Positions 56,274 through 64,000 of a stretch of DNA of 64,000 nt are shown piece after piece (the stretch's first letter is position 1; each line of letters begins with the position of its first letter). Made by a program: the position numbers and the translations under genes. The stretch comes from Oceanospirillaceae bacterium (GTDB lineage Bacteria; Pseudomonadota; Gammaproteobacteria; Pseudomonadales; Balneatricaceae). Below the pieces are notes generated by a model, which made no database searches, was not told where the DNA came from, and worked only from the letters and a program-made list of their open reading frames with translations. Location: positions 1 to 64,000 of the forward strand of contig JABGSN010000002.1 of NCBI GenBank assembly GCA_018647765.1, given 5' to 3'.

Positions 56274-57093
56274 TGTGTAGGCGCGGCCGCTGACTAATGT
56301 CGTACCCCGCAGCAAGGGTTTGCTTCTGCATCAAGGCGGTGGCTTCCAGAGCCGATTCTGGTAACACTTGCATACCGGTTAAGCCCAGCTCAGATTGCAA
56401 GCCCGCTAGTTCTGGCGCCTGCATGGCTCTGGATAGGCCGGTACGTAACTGGGCAATGGTTGCAGTGTCGGTTTGCATGCCGGTCACCCATGCATGGCCA
56501 AGGGTGGATTGTGTGGTACCAATACTGCGTAATCCGGCCACCAACTGAGGTTGGTGCTGACAGACAAAATGATAGGTAATGCAGTCGATGGCCACCAAAT
56601 CAACTTTGCCTTGCTGCAACCAGCGTATGCTTTGCAAATGTGAACCCGAAATCGCACAACTCGCCACCAACTGGTCTATCGCAACGCCGGTTTGCATCAA
56701 ACTATGGTTTACAATGCCATAGCCTGATTGCGAGTTGGTGTCGTTGATGGCGACTCTAGCTTGGCGCAAGTCACTTAATTGCTCAAGCCTTGATCCGTCG
56801 GCCACTAACAACAGGCTACAATAGTCACTCCCGCGCTGTAAGGGGGTAGAAAATATTGGGCTAGCCACATATTGAAGCTGGCCTTTAAGTTGGCCCACCA
56901 GAGGCAAGGCACAGACCTGGCTCAACAATAGCTCTGGATGCCGCCAATGGGCCATATAATCTTCTGGCCAGCTGAGTTGGTCGGGCAACTTCGATACCCC
57001 AGCTGCATGCATATAGGACATCACAGCTTGCCACCACGCCTGCCAAAGTGGCAACAGCGGGGCTTGATTGTACATAGCAAATGAAACTGGCAT
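56263..57093 (-). CDS. PhnD-like binding protein without signal peptide
   Basis: Protein of 276 aa resembling phosphate/phosphonate-type ABC binding proteins: CALPLVGQLKGQLQYVASPIF, RVAINDTNSQSGYGIVNHSL and GKVDLVAIDCITYHFVCQHQ match the PhnD domain. No signal peptide or lipobox is seen and no ABC permease or ATPase lies near, so it may be a cytoplasmic ligand sensor or scavenged domain. ATG 57093 (MPVSFAMYNQ) is taken; TTG 57105 is the alternative. The 3' end overlaps the deacetylase gene by 11 bases. Confidence 0.72.
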   Translation of the reverse strand: MPVSFAMYNQAPLLPLWQAWWQAVMSYMHAAGVSKLPDQLSWPEDYMAHWRHPELLLSQVCALPLVGQLKGQLQYVASPIFSTPLQRGSDYCSLLLVADGSRLEQLSDLRQARVAINDTNSQSGYGIVNHSLMQTGVAIDQLVASCAISGSHLQSIRWLQQGKVDLVAIDCITYHFVCQHQPQLVAGLRSIGTTQSTLGHAWVTGMQTDTATIAQLRTGLSRAMQAPELAGLQSELGLTGMQVLPESALEATALMQKQTLAAGYDISQRPRLHITP

Positions 57094-57173
57094 GGTGGCG
57101 CTCAAAAGCCGCCCACTCTACCTGAAGCTAAGCCCAGAGTCACTGTTACACACTGAATATTGGCAATTGTATA

Positions 57174-57371
57174 CTAGCCTTGCAATACTTGATAATCATG
57201 ATGGGCGTGATGCTGCACCCTAGGCGGCGCGGCCATGTTACCCACGGTCACCAACTTAACAGACTGAATACTGCCATGGTAACTCAACCACACATGGGTG
57301 GGTAACCATGCATTGCCTTCCTCAGCACGCATGGCAAGGGGCAGTAGTTCATCAAGCTCTTCAACTGACAT
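57174..57371 (-). CDS. Hypothetical protein (65 aa)
   Basis: Short frame with AAGG seven bases before ATG 57371. Acidic N-terminus (SVEELDELLPLAMRAEEGN), then a mixed segment ending in a His-rich stretch (VQHHAHHDYQVLQG). No family recognised. It is between two leftward genes and would be a plausible small gene, but the evidence is only the ribosome site and composition. Confidence 0.4.
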   Translation of the reverse strand: MSVEELDELLPLAMRAEEGNAWLPTHVWLSYHGSIQSVKLVTVGNMAAPPRVQHHAHHDYQVLQG

Positions 57372-57459
57372 AAGTGGGCCTTGGTAACAACTCTTGTACC
57401 ATAACCTATCGACCCATTTTGGCTAAATATTAGCCTTTCACTCGCGCTTTACTTCTCCT

Positions 57460-57999
57460 TCAAGGTTTTCCTGCGCCGCCAAATAGAGTTCTTTTGAGCC
57501 ATATTGGGTTGATGGCCCACGCACTGTTATGTGTTCTGAGCTGTTGCCTAAGGTCTTGCATGGCAGCTAAGGCATGACTAAAGGGTGTGATTAGATCGAT
57601 GAACCATAGATATGTAGACTCGTTGTGGTCTACGCACCCGTTATGTTGTCGTGTGCTATCTAACAGTTGAGAAAGCTGGGGCTCTACCTGCTCCCATGTG
57701 GCTTCTTTGAGCAATTGGTGGTGAACACCTTCTGGCACTTCTACCCAGCTTGCAAAGCCATAGGGCTCTTTGTCTTTTGTGAGGAATAAGCGAGCTTGTT
57801 GATGGTTTAAAAACGGCATCACGCGACTTAGCCACTGGCCTACCGTTTGTGAGTCGTGTTGCCAGTGAAGTGCGTATAGGCTGAGCAGGATACCGACAGT
57901 TTGGAAAAGTGGTATTTGTGTTGATGCCGGAACAGTTTGTTGTGCCTTTTTGGAAAATTGTGTTAGCGGTATTAATGGGCTATTGATTTGAGTAAGCAT
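57460..57999 (-). CDS. HlyC-family toxin-activating lysine acyltransferase, orphan
   Basis: Protein of 179 aa. WFIDLITPFSH (132-142) matches the HlyC catalytic-aspartate motif FIDWIAPF (D135 here), and LYALHWQ near 41-47 has H45 where HlyC has its essential histidine; the serine three residues before that histidine in HlyC appears to be Y42. RLFLTKDKEPYGFASWVEV (70-88) matches the conserved middle. HlyC-type enzymes move fatty acyl chains from acyl carrier protein to lysines of RTX toxins. No RTX toxin or type I secretion gene is near, so the target is unknown. Confidence 0.72.
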   Translation of the reverse strand: MLTQINSPLIPLTQFSKKAQQTVPASTQIPLFQTVGILLSLYALHWQHDSQTVGQWLSRVMPFLNHQQARLFLTKDKEPYGFASWVEVPEGVHHQLLKEATWEQVEPQLSQLLDSTRQHNGCVDHNESTYLWFIDLITPFSHALAAMQDLRQQLRTHNSAWAINPIWLKRTLFGGAGKP

Positions 58000-58132
58000 A
58001 GATTTTGATGCACTTCCGTGAGTTATTATTAGTTCCCTGATATGAATATATCACTTTCTCACAGAACATTGCGTAAAAATATTTCTTATTTTTTATTATT
58101 ACTGTTTTTAGTATATATTAACGACTAGCGTT

Positions 58133-58170
58133 AAAAAAGGCCCCTATGTCATGCATAGAGGCCTTTATTT
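58133..58170 (-). terminator. Rho-independent terminator of malyl-CoA-lyase-like gene
   Basis: On the minus strand AAAGGCC-T-CTATG pairs with CATAG-G-GGCCTTT (loop CATGA), followed by TTTTTT, beginning 19 bases after the stop. Confidence 0.9.
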
Positions 58171-58188
58171 AGTTGGGAAGCTTGAATT

Positions 58189-59130
58189 TTAGCCCTTAGC
58201 AGCAATAATATTAGCTACGTTAACCACGTTCTCAGCCATACGTGCAGAGGCCGCATCAATCATCTTGCCGTCAAGTTGCGCAGCACCTAAACCTTTAGCA
58301 TGGGCTTCTTCCAATGCCGCCAAAATGCCTTTAGCACGAGCAAGCTCAGCTGCTGGTGGAGAGAACACGTCGTTTGCCAAAACAATTTGAGATGGGTGGA
58401 TTGCCCACTTGCCTTCTAAGCCAAGAGCCGCAGCACGCTTAGCCGCTAAGATGTACGAATCTGGATCGCTGAAATCGCCAAATGGGCCGTCGATAGCACG
58501 TAGGCCATATGCACGACAAGCCACGGTCATGCGTGACAGAGCAGCATGCCATTGGTCACCTGGGTAATCGGGGTTTAAACCACCGATAACAACAGTACGG
58601 GCACGGTTACTTGCAGCATAGTCGGCTACACCAAAGTGCATGGCTTCTAAACGCGGGCTAGCTTGGGCAATAGCTTCTACATTGGCCATACCTAAGGCCG
58701 TTTCAATCAAGGCTTCTAAACCAATTTTATGGGTAAAGCCTTTGGCTTGTTCGATTTGGTTACACATGGCTTCAACCATGTATAAGTCGGCCGGAACACC
58801 TACTTTTGGTACCAAAATGGTATCAAGGTGCTGGCCGGCTTGTTCCAAAATCTCTACCACATCACGGTACATATAATGCGTATCTAGGCCGTTAATACGA
58901 ATACAAATGGTTTTGCCTTTGGCTTTCCAATCGATGTCATTAAGGGCTTCGATGATGTTTTTACGGGCGACAATTTTGTCCAACGGTGCCACGGCATCTT
59001 CTAAATCCAAAAACACATAATCGGCAGCGCTGTCGGCGGCTTTTTCGATCATGCTTGGGTTTGAACCTGGCACCGCCAGTTCACTACGTTGCAAGCGGGT
59101 TTTAACAGGTTGGTGGTTAGTGTGACTCAT
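58189..59130 (-). CDS. Malyl-CoA lyase-like (HpcH/HpaI, CitE family) enzyme
   Basis: Mg-dependent TIM-barrel C-C lyase of 313 aa. RSELAVPGSNPSMIEKAADS, FLDLEDAVAP (metal/CoA site), RINGLDTHYMYRDVVEI, LVPKVG, IETALGMANVEAIA and AIDGPFGDFSDPDSY with GKWAIHPSQI closely follow the L-malyl-CoA/beta-methylmalyl-CoA lyase (Mcl1) pattern remembered from Rhodobacter. It would cleave malyl-, methylmalyl- or citramalyl-CoA. Upstream regulatory repeats are described at 59131-59526. Confidence 0.82.
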   Translation of the reverse strand: MSHTNHQPVKTRLQRSELAVPGSNPSMIEKAADSAADYVFLDLEDAVAPLDKIVARKNIIEALNDIDWKAKGKTICIRINGLDTHYMYRDVVEILEQAGQHLDTILVPKVGVPADLYMVEAMCNQIEQAKGFTHKIGLEALIETALGMANVEAIAQASPRLEAMHFGVADYAASNRARTVVIGGLNPDYPGDQWHAALSRMTVACRAYGLRAIDGPFGDFSDPDSYILAAKRAAALGLEGKWAIHPSQIVLANDVFSPPAAELARAKGILAALEEAHAKGLGAAQLDGKMIDAASARMAENVVNVANIIAAKG

Positions 59131-59526
59131 GGCATTACCTTGTGCTTTTTAATTGGAATAGGCGTAATAGAAACTGGGCCCACTATAACGACAGTTAGGA
59201 AACAAGGTCAATCGCCTAAACTGGGGGCACACTAACGTGATTCAGCAAATTTGTTGGGCAATATTTCCTAACTAAAGGAAATATTTATTTATTAAAGTAC
59301 AATTTTATATATAAATCAAAGTGTTAAATTATTCCTAAAGACCAAACAAGGGTTTGAAATTCGTACCAAAGCAAACAATTTGAAGCCACCAACTGTCTCA
59401 CAACGCGACTTAAATGTCGCGTTGTGAACAGTTTTCCAGCAAGCAGCATTGGTTACTTCTTGATAACATTAAGAAACTTATTTCCTATGTTAGGAGCCAT
59501 GCTCGCTATATGAACCGCCTAGCGGT
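59131..59526. promoter_or_regulatory. Regulatory spacer with TTTCCTAA repeats and a large hairpin
   Basis: 396 bases without a gene. An inverted repeat of ten-base arms AATATTTCCT / AGGAAATATT is at 59260-59285. The half-site recurs as AGTTAGGAAAC (59193-59203) and TTTCCTATGTTAGGA (59481-59495). A long hairpin lies at 59391-59433: outer AACTGT/ACAGTT and inner CACAACGCGAC/GTCGCGTTGTG (11 bp, loop TTAAAT), just 94 bases after the end of the dehydrogenase gene. It has no good T run. The part 59281-59330 is AT-rich and probably holds the promoter of the malyl-CoA-lyase-like gene. Confidence 0.5.
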
Positions 59527-60405
59527 CTACGATTTGTCTTTACGTGGCAACCGACGTAACAAACTAGAGGTATCCCAGCGGTGCCCACCATGAGCCTGCA
59601 CTTGTTCGTAAAAACCATCTACCAATGCGGTGACGGGCAACTCTGAACCATTATCTTGGGCTTCGGCTAAACAAATGCTTAAGTCCTTACGCATCCAGTC
59701 AACCGCGAAACCAAACTCAAACTCATCGTCCACCATAGTTTCGCCACGATTGGCCATTTGCCAAGATCCCGCTGCCCCGCCGCCAATGGCACTCAGTGCC
59801 TGCTTGGCATCTAGGCCGGCATTAATCGCAAACGCCACGCCTTCTGATAACCCTTGCACTAACCCTGCGATGCAAATTTGATTGACCATTTTTGTTAACT
59901 GGCCATTGCCCACTGGTCCAAGGTGAGTAATAGTTTTAGCATAGGCTTGCATTACTGGTTCGGCACGTTCAAAGTCTTCATTGCTAGCGCCGCACATAAT
60001 TGCTAAAGCGCCATTTTCTGCGCCTGCCTGACCACCCGAAACTGGCGCATCTACAAACCCAACGCCTTGCTGGGCAGCAATAATGCCAATTTCCCGTGCT
60101 ACCTGAGCCGAGGCCGTCGTGTGATCCACCAACACCGCACCCGCAGCCATGCCCGCTAAAGCTCCATGATCGCCATACACCACGCTGCGTAAATCGTCGT
60201 CATTACCCACACACACAAACACCACATCCGCTTCTAACGCCGCTTCGCAAGGCGTGACCGCTATGCGCCCGTGATACTGAGCCTGCCAAGCTTCAGCTTT
60301 GTCTATGCTGCGGTTATAAACGTAAACATCGTGGCCTTGTGTTACTAAGTGGCCTGCCATGGGATACCCCATAACACCTAAACCAATAAATGCTACCTTG
60401 CTCAT
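59527..60405 (-). CDS. Beta-hydroxyacid dehydrogenase (GarR/MmsB family)
   Basis: NAD(P)-dependent enzyme of 292 aa. Rossmann motif FIGLGVMGYPMAGHL at 5-19, substrate loop FVDAPVSGGQAGAENG near 118-133, and the catalytic lysine in GNGQLTKMVNQICI near 172. Family members reduce tartronate semialdehyde or oxidise 3-hydroxyisobutyrate; substrate not assignable. AGGA precedes ATG 60405. It is divergent from the hydantoinase gene. Confidence 0.87.
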   Translation of the reverse strand: MSKVAFIGLGVMGYPMAGHLVTQGHDVYVYNRSIDKAEAWQAQYHGRIAVTPCEAALEADVVFVCVGNDDDLRSVVYGDHGALAGMAAGAVLVDHTTASAQVAREIGIIAAQQGVGFVDAPVSGGQAGAENGALAIMCGASNEDFERAEPVMQAYAKTITHLGPVGNGQLTKMVNQICIAGLVQGLSEGVAFAINAGLDAKQALSAIGGGAAGSWQMANRGETMVDDEFEFGFAVDWMRKDLSICLAEAQDNGSELPVTALVDGFYEQVQAHGGHRWDTSSLLRRLPRKDKS

Positions 60406-60629
60406 TTCTCTTTCCTTTACTGGGTTTTATTTTGCAAATTCTAGGCTCCATTAAAGGCTATTGACTGCCCCAATACAAGGGTAAAAACGAGCGCCATGCT
60501 TGATCTTGGTATGACGTATTTAAACCCACCTATGCCGCGCCTTTACAGGCACTTTAGAAAGGCTTGCTATAGTCTTTTACGCAAGGCAAAATGCCGCCCA
60601 TAATAGTCATTTTTGAGAGTTTACAGCCC

Positions 60630-62651
60630 ATGTCCCTCCGCTTAGGTATCGACACTGGAGGCACCTATACAGATGCCGTCATTATTGATGAAAACAATGA
60701 AGTGTTGGCGGCAGTCAAAAGCCTCACTACGCGTCATAATTTGGCCATTGGTATTGGCGAATCCATTAATAAGGTGGCGACTGAATTTCTCAACGACATA
60801 GAGATGGTGTCATTGTCTACCACCCTCACCACCAACGCTGTGGTAGAAGGCAACGGTGCACCAGTGTGTGCCTTAGTGGCCGGCTTGAGCGAGGCCCAGG
60901 TAAAAAAGAGTGGTTTAGGCGAAATCATCGACGACACCATGATTATCCGCCTTGCTGGTGGTCACGACGCCTCGGGGCGACAGGTTAAACCACTAGACCT
61001 AGAAGGCGCCAGGCAAGCCATTTTAGCCAACAAAGACAAGGTGTCGGCCTTTTCTGTGTCGGCACAATTTGGTGTGCGTAATCCCAGCCACGAAATTCAA
61101 TTACAAAATTTAGTCACCGAATTAACGCAGATGCCCGTCACCTGTGGTCACGAACTTGCCACCAGCTTGGGGGCACCTAGGCGTGCTCTTACGGCTTCGC
61201 TCAACGCCCGCATGATTCCGTTTATTCAAGACCTCATTCAAGCGGTACAAGACATTCTATCGGACCTCAACATTCAAGCGCCGTTAATGATCGTTAAGGG
61301 TGACGGCTCTATTGTTAATGCCGAGACCGCCCTGGTGCATCCTGTGACTACTATTTTATCTGGCCCTGCCGCCAGTGTGATTGGCGCCTGTGCATTATCT
61401 GGCAACCGTAACGCCATTATTGCCGACATGGGTGGCACTACCACAGACATTGCCATTGTTACCGATGGTCAGCCTGAGTTAGCTAGTGAAGGTGCCCGCG
61501 TAGGTGATTGGCAGCCAATGGTAGAAACCGTCAAGGTGTATTCTATTGGCTTAGGCGGTGACAGCGAAGTACGCTTCTATGGCGGCAGTGTTGCCTTAGG
61601 CCCTCGCCGAGTGGTACCCATGAGTTTGCTGGCACAACAATACCCACACATTTTAACCCGCATGCAGGCGCACTTAGACGACACCCCTACACCGCGCCAC
61701 AACCGCTTTGTTACGCGCTTAGAACGCAATCAAGCGTTACTCAGCCAACTCACACCCATCGAACATCAGGCTTGGGAAATGTTGGAACAAGGTCCCGTAG
61801 AAATGGAGACTCTGGTATTTAAGGATCAAGACCTCGCCAAAGCCATGGCTCGGCTTGAGCGTAAAGGGATGGCCATCTATTCGGGGTTCACACCCTCTGA
61901 TGCCGCTCACGTTTTAGGCAACAGTGACCATTGGAGTGTTGAAGGCGCCAACTTAGCAGCACAGATTTGGGCCCGCCAAATGCGTCATTTGTATGGTTTA
62001 GGTTCTTGGGAAAAAGGCAATGCTAAAGAACCGGCTGAACGGGTATTTACGCTAATGAATGATGCCATTTGCCAGACCTTACTCGAGGCCGGTTTACACC
62101 AAGAAAACTTACTCAACGAAGCGCGTTCTAAACATTTGGCGACCTTAATGGGCAAACTGATCCTGAAAAACGGTAATAAAGACGATAAGGATGCTTTGTT
62201 TGGTATTAACTTCGCGCAAAGCCACCCATTAGTGGCCGTGGGTGCACCGGCAGCCACCTATTACCCACAAGTGGCCAAAAATCTTAACTTAGAACTCAAA
62301 TTACCACAGTATGGCCATGTTGCTAATGCCATCGGTGCCGTCATGGGCAGCGTAGTACAACGCTCGGAGATCATCATCACCCAGCCTACACAGGGTATCT
62401 TCCGAGTTTTCCATGGCGAAAAGCCGTTTGACGCCACTGACTTACAACAGGCCTTTACCCAGGCCGAGGATATAGTGCGTGTGCAGGCCAACCAGTTGGC
62501 GCTATCTGCCGGTGCCACCGACGTAGACGTGCGAATTCGCCACGACAATAAACACGTGATATCAGAACTGGATGGTGAATTGTTTGTTGAAGCTAAAATT
62601 TGTGCCATTGCCACCGGCAAACCCGCACTAGAACTTACAGTCAGTGGCTAG
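60630..62651 (+). CDS. Hydantoinase/oxoprolinase A-type protein
   Basis: ASKHA-fold ATPase of 673 aa similar to N-methylhydantoinase A / oxoprolinase A. Phosphate-1 loop GIDTGGTYTDAVI at 6-18, STTLTTNAVVEG near 57-68, and the second loop ADMGGTTTDIAIV near 266-278. The last ~200 residues differ from classic HyuA and include an extra segment. No hyuB gene follows; instead an Fe-S protein gene starts three bases later. Start ATG 60630 (MSLRLGIDTGG) chosen over 60591 because the motif begins directly after it. Confidence 0.82.
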   Translation: MSLRLGIDTGGTYTDAVIIDENNEVLAAVKSLTTRHNLAIGIGESINKVATEFLNDIEMVSLSTTLTTNAVVEGNGAPVCALVAGLSEAQVKKSGLGEIIDDTMIIRLAGGHDASGRQVKPLDLEGARQAILANKDKVSAFSVSAQFGVRNPSHEIQLQNLVTELTQMPVTCGHELATSLGAPRRALTASLNARMIPFIQDLIQAVQDILSDLNIQAPLMIVKGDGSIVNAETALVHPVTTILSGPAASVIGACALSGNRNAIIADMGGTTTDIAIVTDGQPELASEGARVGDWQPMVETVKVYSIGLGGDSEVRFYGGSVALGPRRVVPMSLLAQQYPHILTRMQAHLDDTPTPRHNRFVTRLERNQALLSQLTPIEHQAWEMLEQGPVEMETLVFKDQDLAKAMARLERKGMAIYSGFTPSDAAHVLGNSDHWSVEGANLAAQIWARQMRHLYGLGSWEKGNAKEPAERVFTLMNDAICQTLLEAGLHQENLLNEARSKHLATLMGKLILKNGNKDDKDALFGINFAQSHPLVAVGAPAATYYPQVAKNLNLELKLPQYGHVANAIGAVMGSVVQRSEIIITQPTQGIFRVFHGEKPFDATDLQQAFTQAEDIVRVQANQLALSAGATDVDVRIRHDNKHVISELDGELFVEAKICAIATGKPALELTVSG

Positions 62652-62654
62652 CGC

Positions 62655-63341
62655 TTGACTCTGCCATGGCTCAAGGCTCAACTAGCACAACAGGGTTTGT
62701 GTATTTTGAGCCTTATCGACAACCATTCAGCAGTACCACAAGGCCACACGCTTATCCTTGTTGGCCATGGTGCAACGGGGTTTTGGCCCATCTTCAAACA
62801 TAGCCAAGAGTACTTGGATCAGCAACCCGACCCCATCAACCGCTGGAGCGAACGCATAGGCAACGCATTTGCCACACAGCTCCAAGGCAACGCTGTGTTT
62901 CCTTTCACTGGCCCTCCGTATCAACCGTTTTTAAGCTGGGCACAAACCAACGGCGACAGTTTCCCTAGCCCACTGGGCCTGCACTTTCACCGGCAACACG
63001 GTTTGTGGCATGCCTACCGTTTTGGCCTTTTGGTTAACACTCAAACCTTCGAGCATCACGTCCATAACACACCCACATCAGCTTCTCAGCCATGTACCGG
63101 TTGCGCCCAACCCTGCATGACCAGTTGCCCCGTGGGCGCATTTAGCAGCGCTGGCTACGCTGTTGCAAGCTGTCGCGCTTACGTGGCTCAAAACCCCAAC
63201 TCTAGCTGCGCCCGAAGCGGCTGCATAGCAAGACTTGCGTGCCCGTACACCCCGACAAGCACAGTTAACCCATCCCACGACGGTTACGAAGCGGCGCAGC
63301 ATCAGTACCACATGGCGGAGTTTGCCAAACAAGTAAGATAG
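62655..63341 (+). CDS. Iron-sulfur (4Fe-4S ferredoxin-like) protein coupled to hydantoinase
   Basis: Protein of 228 aa, probably starting at TTG 62655, three bases after the hydantoinase stop (no in-frame ATG is near). Two cysteine clusters suggest one or two 4Fe-4S centres: C147, C150, C154, C158-P and C173, C185, C190, C196-P. The N-terminal 130 residues are unlike common ferredoxins and contain VGHGATGFWPIF and WSERIG segments, somewhat like epoxyqueuosine-reductase or reductive-dehalogenase-type accessory proteins. Function unknown; the coupling suggests it works with the hydantoinase-like ATPase. Confidence 0.65.
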   Translation: MTLPWLKAQLAQQGLCILSLIDNHSAVPQGHTLILVGHGATGFWPIFKHSQEYLDQQPDPINRWSERIGNAFATQLQGNAVFPFTGPPYQPFLSWAQTNGDSFPSPLGLHFHRQHGLWHAYRFGLLVNTQTFEHHVHNTPTSASQPCTGCAQPCMTSCPVGAFSSAGYAVASCRAYVAQNPNSSCARSGCIARLACPYTPTSTVNPSHDGYEAAQHQYHMAEFAKQVR

Positions 63342-63407
63342 TCGATCAATTCTAGTTGGCTAAAAAATATGCCATATCATGGTTGGTTTAAAGCCCTATG
63401 GCTAGAA

Positions 63408-63740
63408 CTAAGATTTGGGCATTAGGGCACTGGCGAACTGTTCGCCACGGCCTAACCAATAAGCCAAATCTTTATCTTCAGCCAAACCTTCTGCTGCAAC
63501 CATCACCCAACCTTTCATCGGCTTACCGGTAAAATCGAATTCTTGGGCATAAGGCTGTGACAAGGCATCGGCATAATTGGGTGGCCCCACCCTGACTACC
63601 ATGCCATCACCCATAACACCGACACACATGTTGCCAGAAATCATAAACCCTAAACCACCGAACATTTTCTTTGCCGTGGCATGGGGGTGGTCTTCGAGTA
63701 GCTCCCTCACCCGTTGAGCTAGCCCTTCGTCAAAAGCCAT
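63408..63740 (-). CDS. TfoX N-terminal domain protein
   Basis: Protein of 110 aa covering only the TfoX/Sxy N-terminal domain: KKMFGGLGFMISGNMCVGVMGDGMVVRVG and KPMKGWVMVAAEGL. Full-length Sxy/TfoX is a competence regulator; the stand-alone N domain is common and of uncertain role. Its ATG overlaps the stop of the upstream HlyU-family gene by one base, indicating an operon. Confidence 0.85.
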   Translation of the reverse strand: MAFDEGLAQRVRELLEDHPHATAKKMFGGLGFMISGNMCVGVMGDGMVVRVGPPNYADALSQPYAQEFDFTGKPMKGWVMVAAEGLAEDKDLAYWLGRGEQFASALMPKS

Positions 63741-64000
63741 TAGTTAAAGATGTTCTCGCCCATTTGGTCGATACATTGTTTGGCCTTAAATAAGCTCAAC
63801 TCATGACCGCCCTCGACACTGTGGGATTGATCGGCACGGATAAAGTGATGCTCTTGACCATTTTTACGTATCCACCCCTGTACCCGGAAGCTACTACCTT
63901 CTTTCAACGGCTGAGTTTCTATACTAAACCCTTTATGTTCGTGATGCTGACTGGTTTTAGAGCCCTTGTTATCGGCGCCCTCTTCGACAGGCCTAAATAG
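63740..64000 (-). CDS. HlyU-family protein, 5' end cut by window edge
   Basis: The last 86 residues of a protein entering from the right edge. HKGFSIETQPLKEGSSFRVQ, GWIRKNGQEHHFIRAD and the end KAKQCIDQMGENIFN match the small HlyU family (Pfam HlyU, total ~95-100 aa), named after a Vibrio haemolysin activator but widespread without toxins. The stop TAA overlaps the next ATG as TAATG. Confidence 0.75.
   Translation of the reverse strand, partial: LFRPVEEGADNKGSKTSQHHEHKGFSIETQPLKEGSSFRVQGWIRKNGQEHHFIRADQSHSVEGGHELSLFKAKQCIDQMGENIFN

Noticed and set aside
59391-59433. Large hairpin as rho-independent terminator
   Set aside because: Neither side has a proper T run; kept as an unexplained hairpin.
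57460-64000. A toxin island formed by the HlyC-type gene and the HlyU-family gene
   Set aside because: They are 6 kb apart with unrelated metabolic genes between, and no RTX repeats or type I secretion genes are present; HlyU-family genes are widespread without toxins.
1-64000. tRNA, rRNA, insertion sequence or prophage genes
   Set aside because: I looked for conserved tRNA TPsiC-type ends, transposase motifs and phage genes in the gaps and found none convincing.

Overview
This window looks like chromosomal core sequence of a marine-type gammaproteobacterium, perhaps near Oceanospirillales or Pseudomonadales. GC content is moderate and genes are packed with many 4-base (ATGA) or 1-base (TAATG) overlaps. 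The order rluC/rne, murB, kdsB, ycaR, lpxK, comEC, lolD, lol permease, sthA, nqrM, apbE, nqrFEDCBA, gap, mfd, csiV, psrA-like matches, from memory, the Pseudomonas aeruginosa PA2975-PA3006 neighbourhood. The Na+-NQR genes and an agmatinase, creatinase and branched-chain-type ABC transporter fit a marine or amino-compound-using heterotroph. I see no rRNA, tRNA, CRISPR array, insertion sequence or prophage.

Layout. 1-4.4 kb: MaoC-type hydratase, KfrA-like coiled-coil protein, acyl-CoA synthetase, rluC. 4.4-13.1 kb: long rne leader and rne, then convergent murB-kdsB-ycaR, lpxK and comEC (cell wall, LPS, DNA uptake). 13.2-24.2 kb: DUF2062 gene, then a leftward block nqrABCDEF-apbE-nqrM-sthA-lol permease-lolD that probably forms one transcription unit: sodium-pumping NADH dehydrogenase with its FMN-attachment and iron maturation factors, a soluble transhydrogenase, and lipoprotein release. 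24.4-32.7 kb: gap, mfd, csiV, then psrA-like-mscS-GGCT with a PsrA-type operator. 32.8-36.1 kb: a tandem duplication of an MFS transporter plus glycerophosphodiesterase unit in which each copy has lost the other gene. 36.3-44.8 kb: nitrogen-compound enzymes (8-oxoguanine deaminase, creatinase, agmatinase, a PLP decarboxylase), an Imm22-like protein and small conserved genes. 45-51 kb: livGFHM-type transporter and its convergent binding protein, with truC between. 51.3-57.4 kb: metA, a cysteine-synthase-like enzyme, a DMT exporter, a luciferase-like monooxygenase remnant, tautomerase, polysaccharide deacetylase and a PhnD-like protein. 57.5-64 kb: orphan HlyC-type acyltransferase, malyl-CoA-lyase-like enzyme, beta-hydroxyacid dehydrogenase, hydantoinase A with an Fe-S protein, TfoX-N protein and a truncated HlyU-family gene.

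Most of the window is well-known housekeeping. The less ordinary parts are the duplication with complementary decay (32.8-36.0 kb), palindromic repeats that supply or abut stop codons at gene ends, a hairpin serving as rne 3' end inside murB coding sequence, the PsrA-like operator, and an orphan HlyC-family acyltransferase. I did not find a convincing wholly new multi-gene system. Protein family names come from motif recognition and memory of family sequences; no database search was run.
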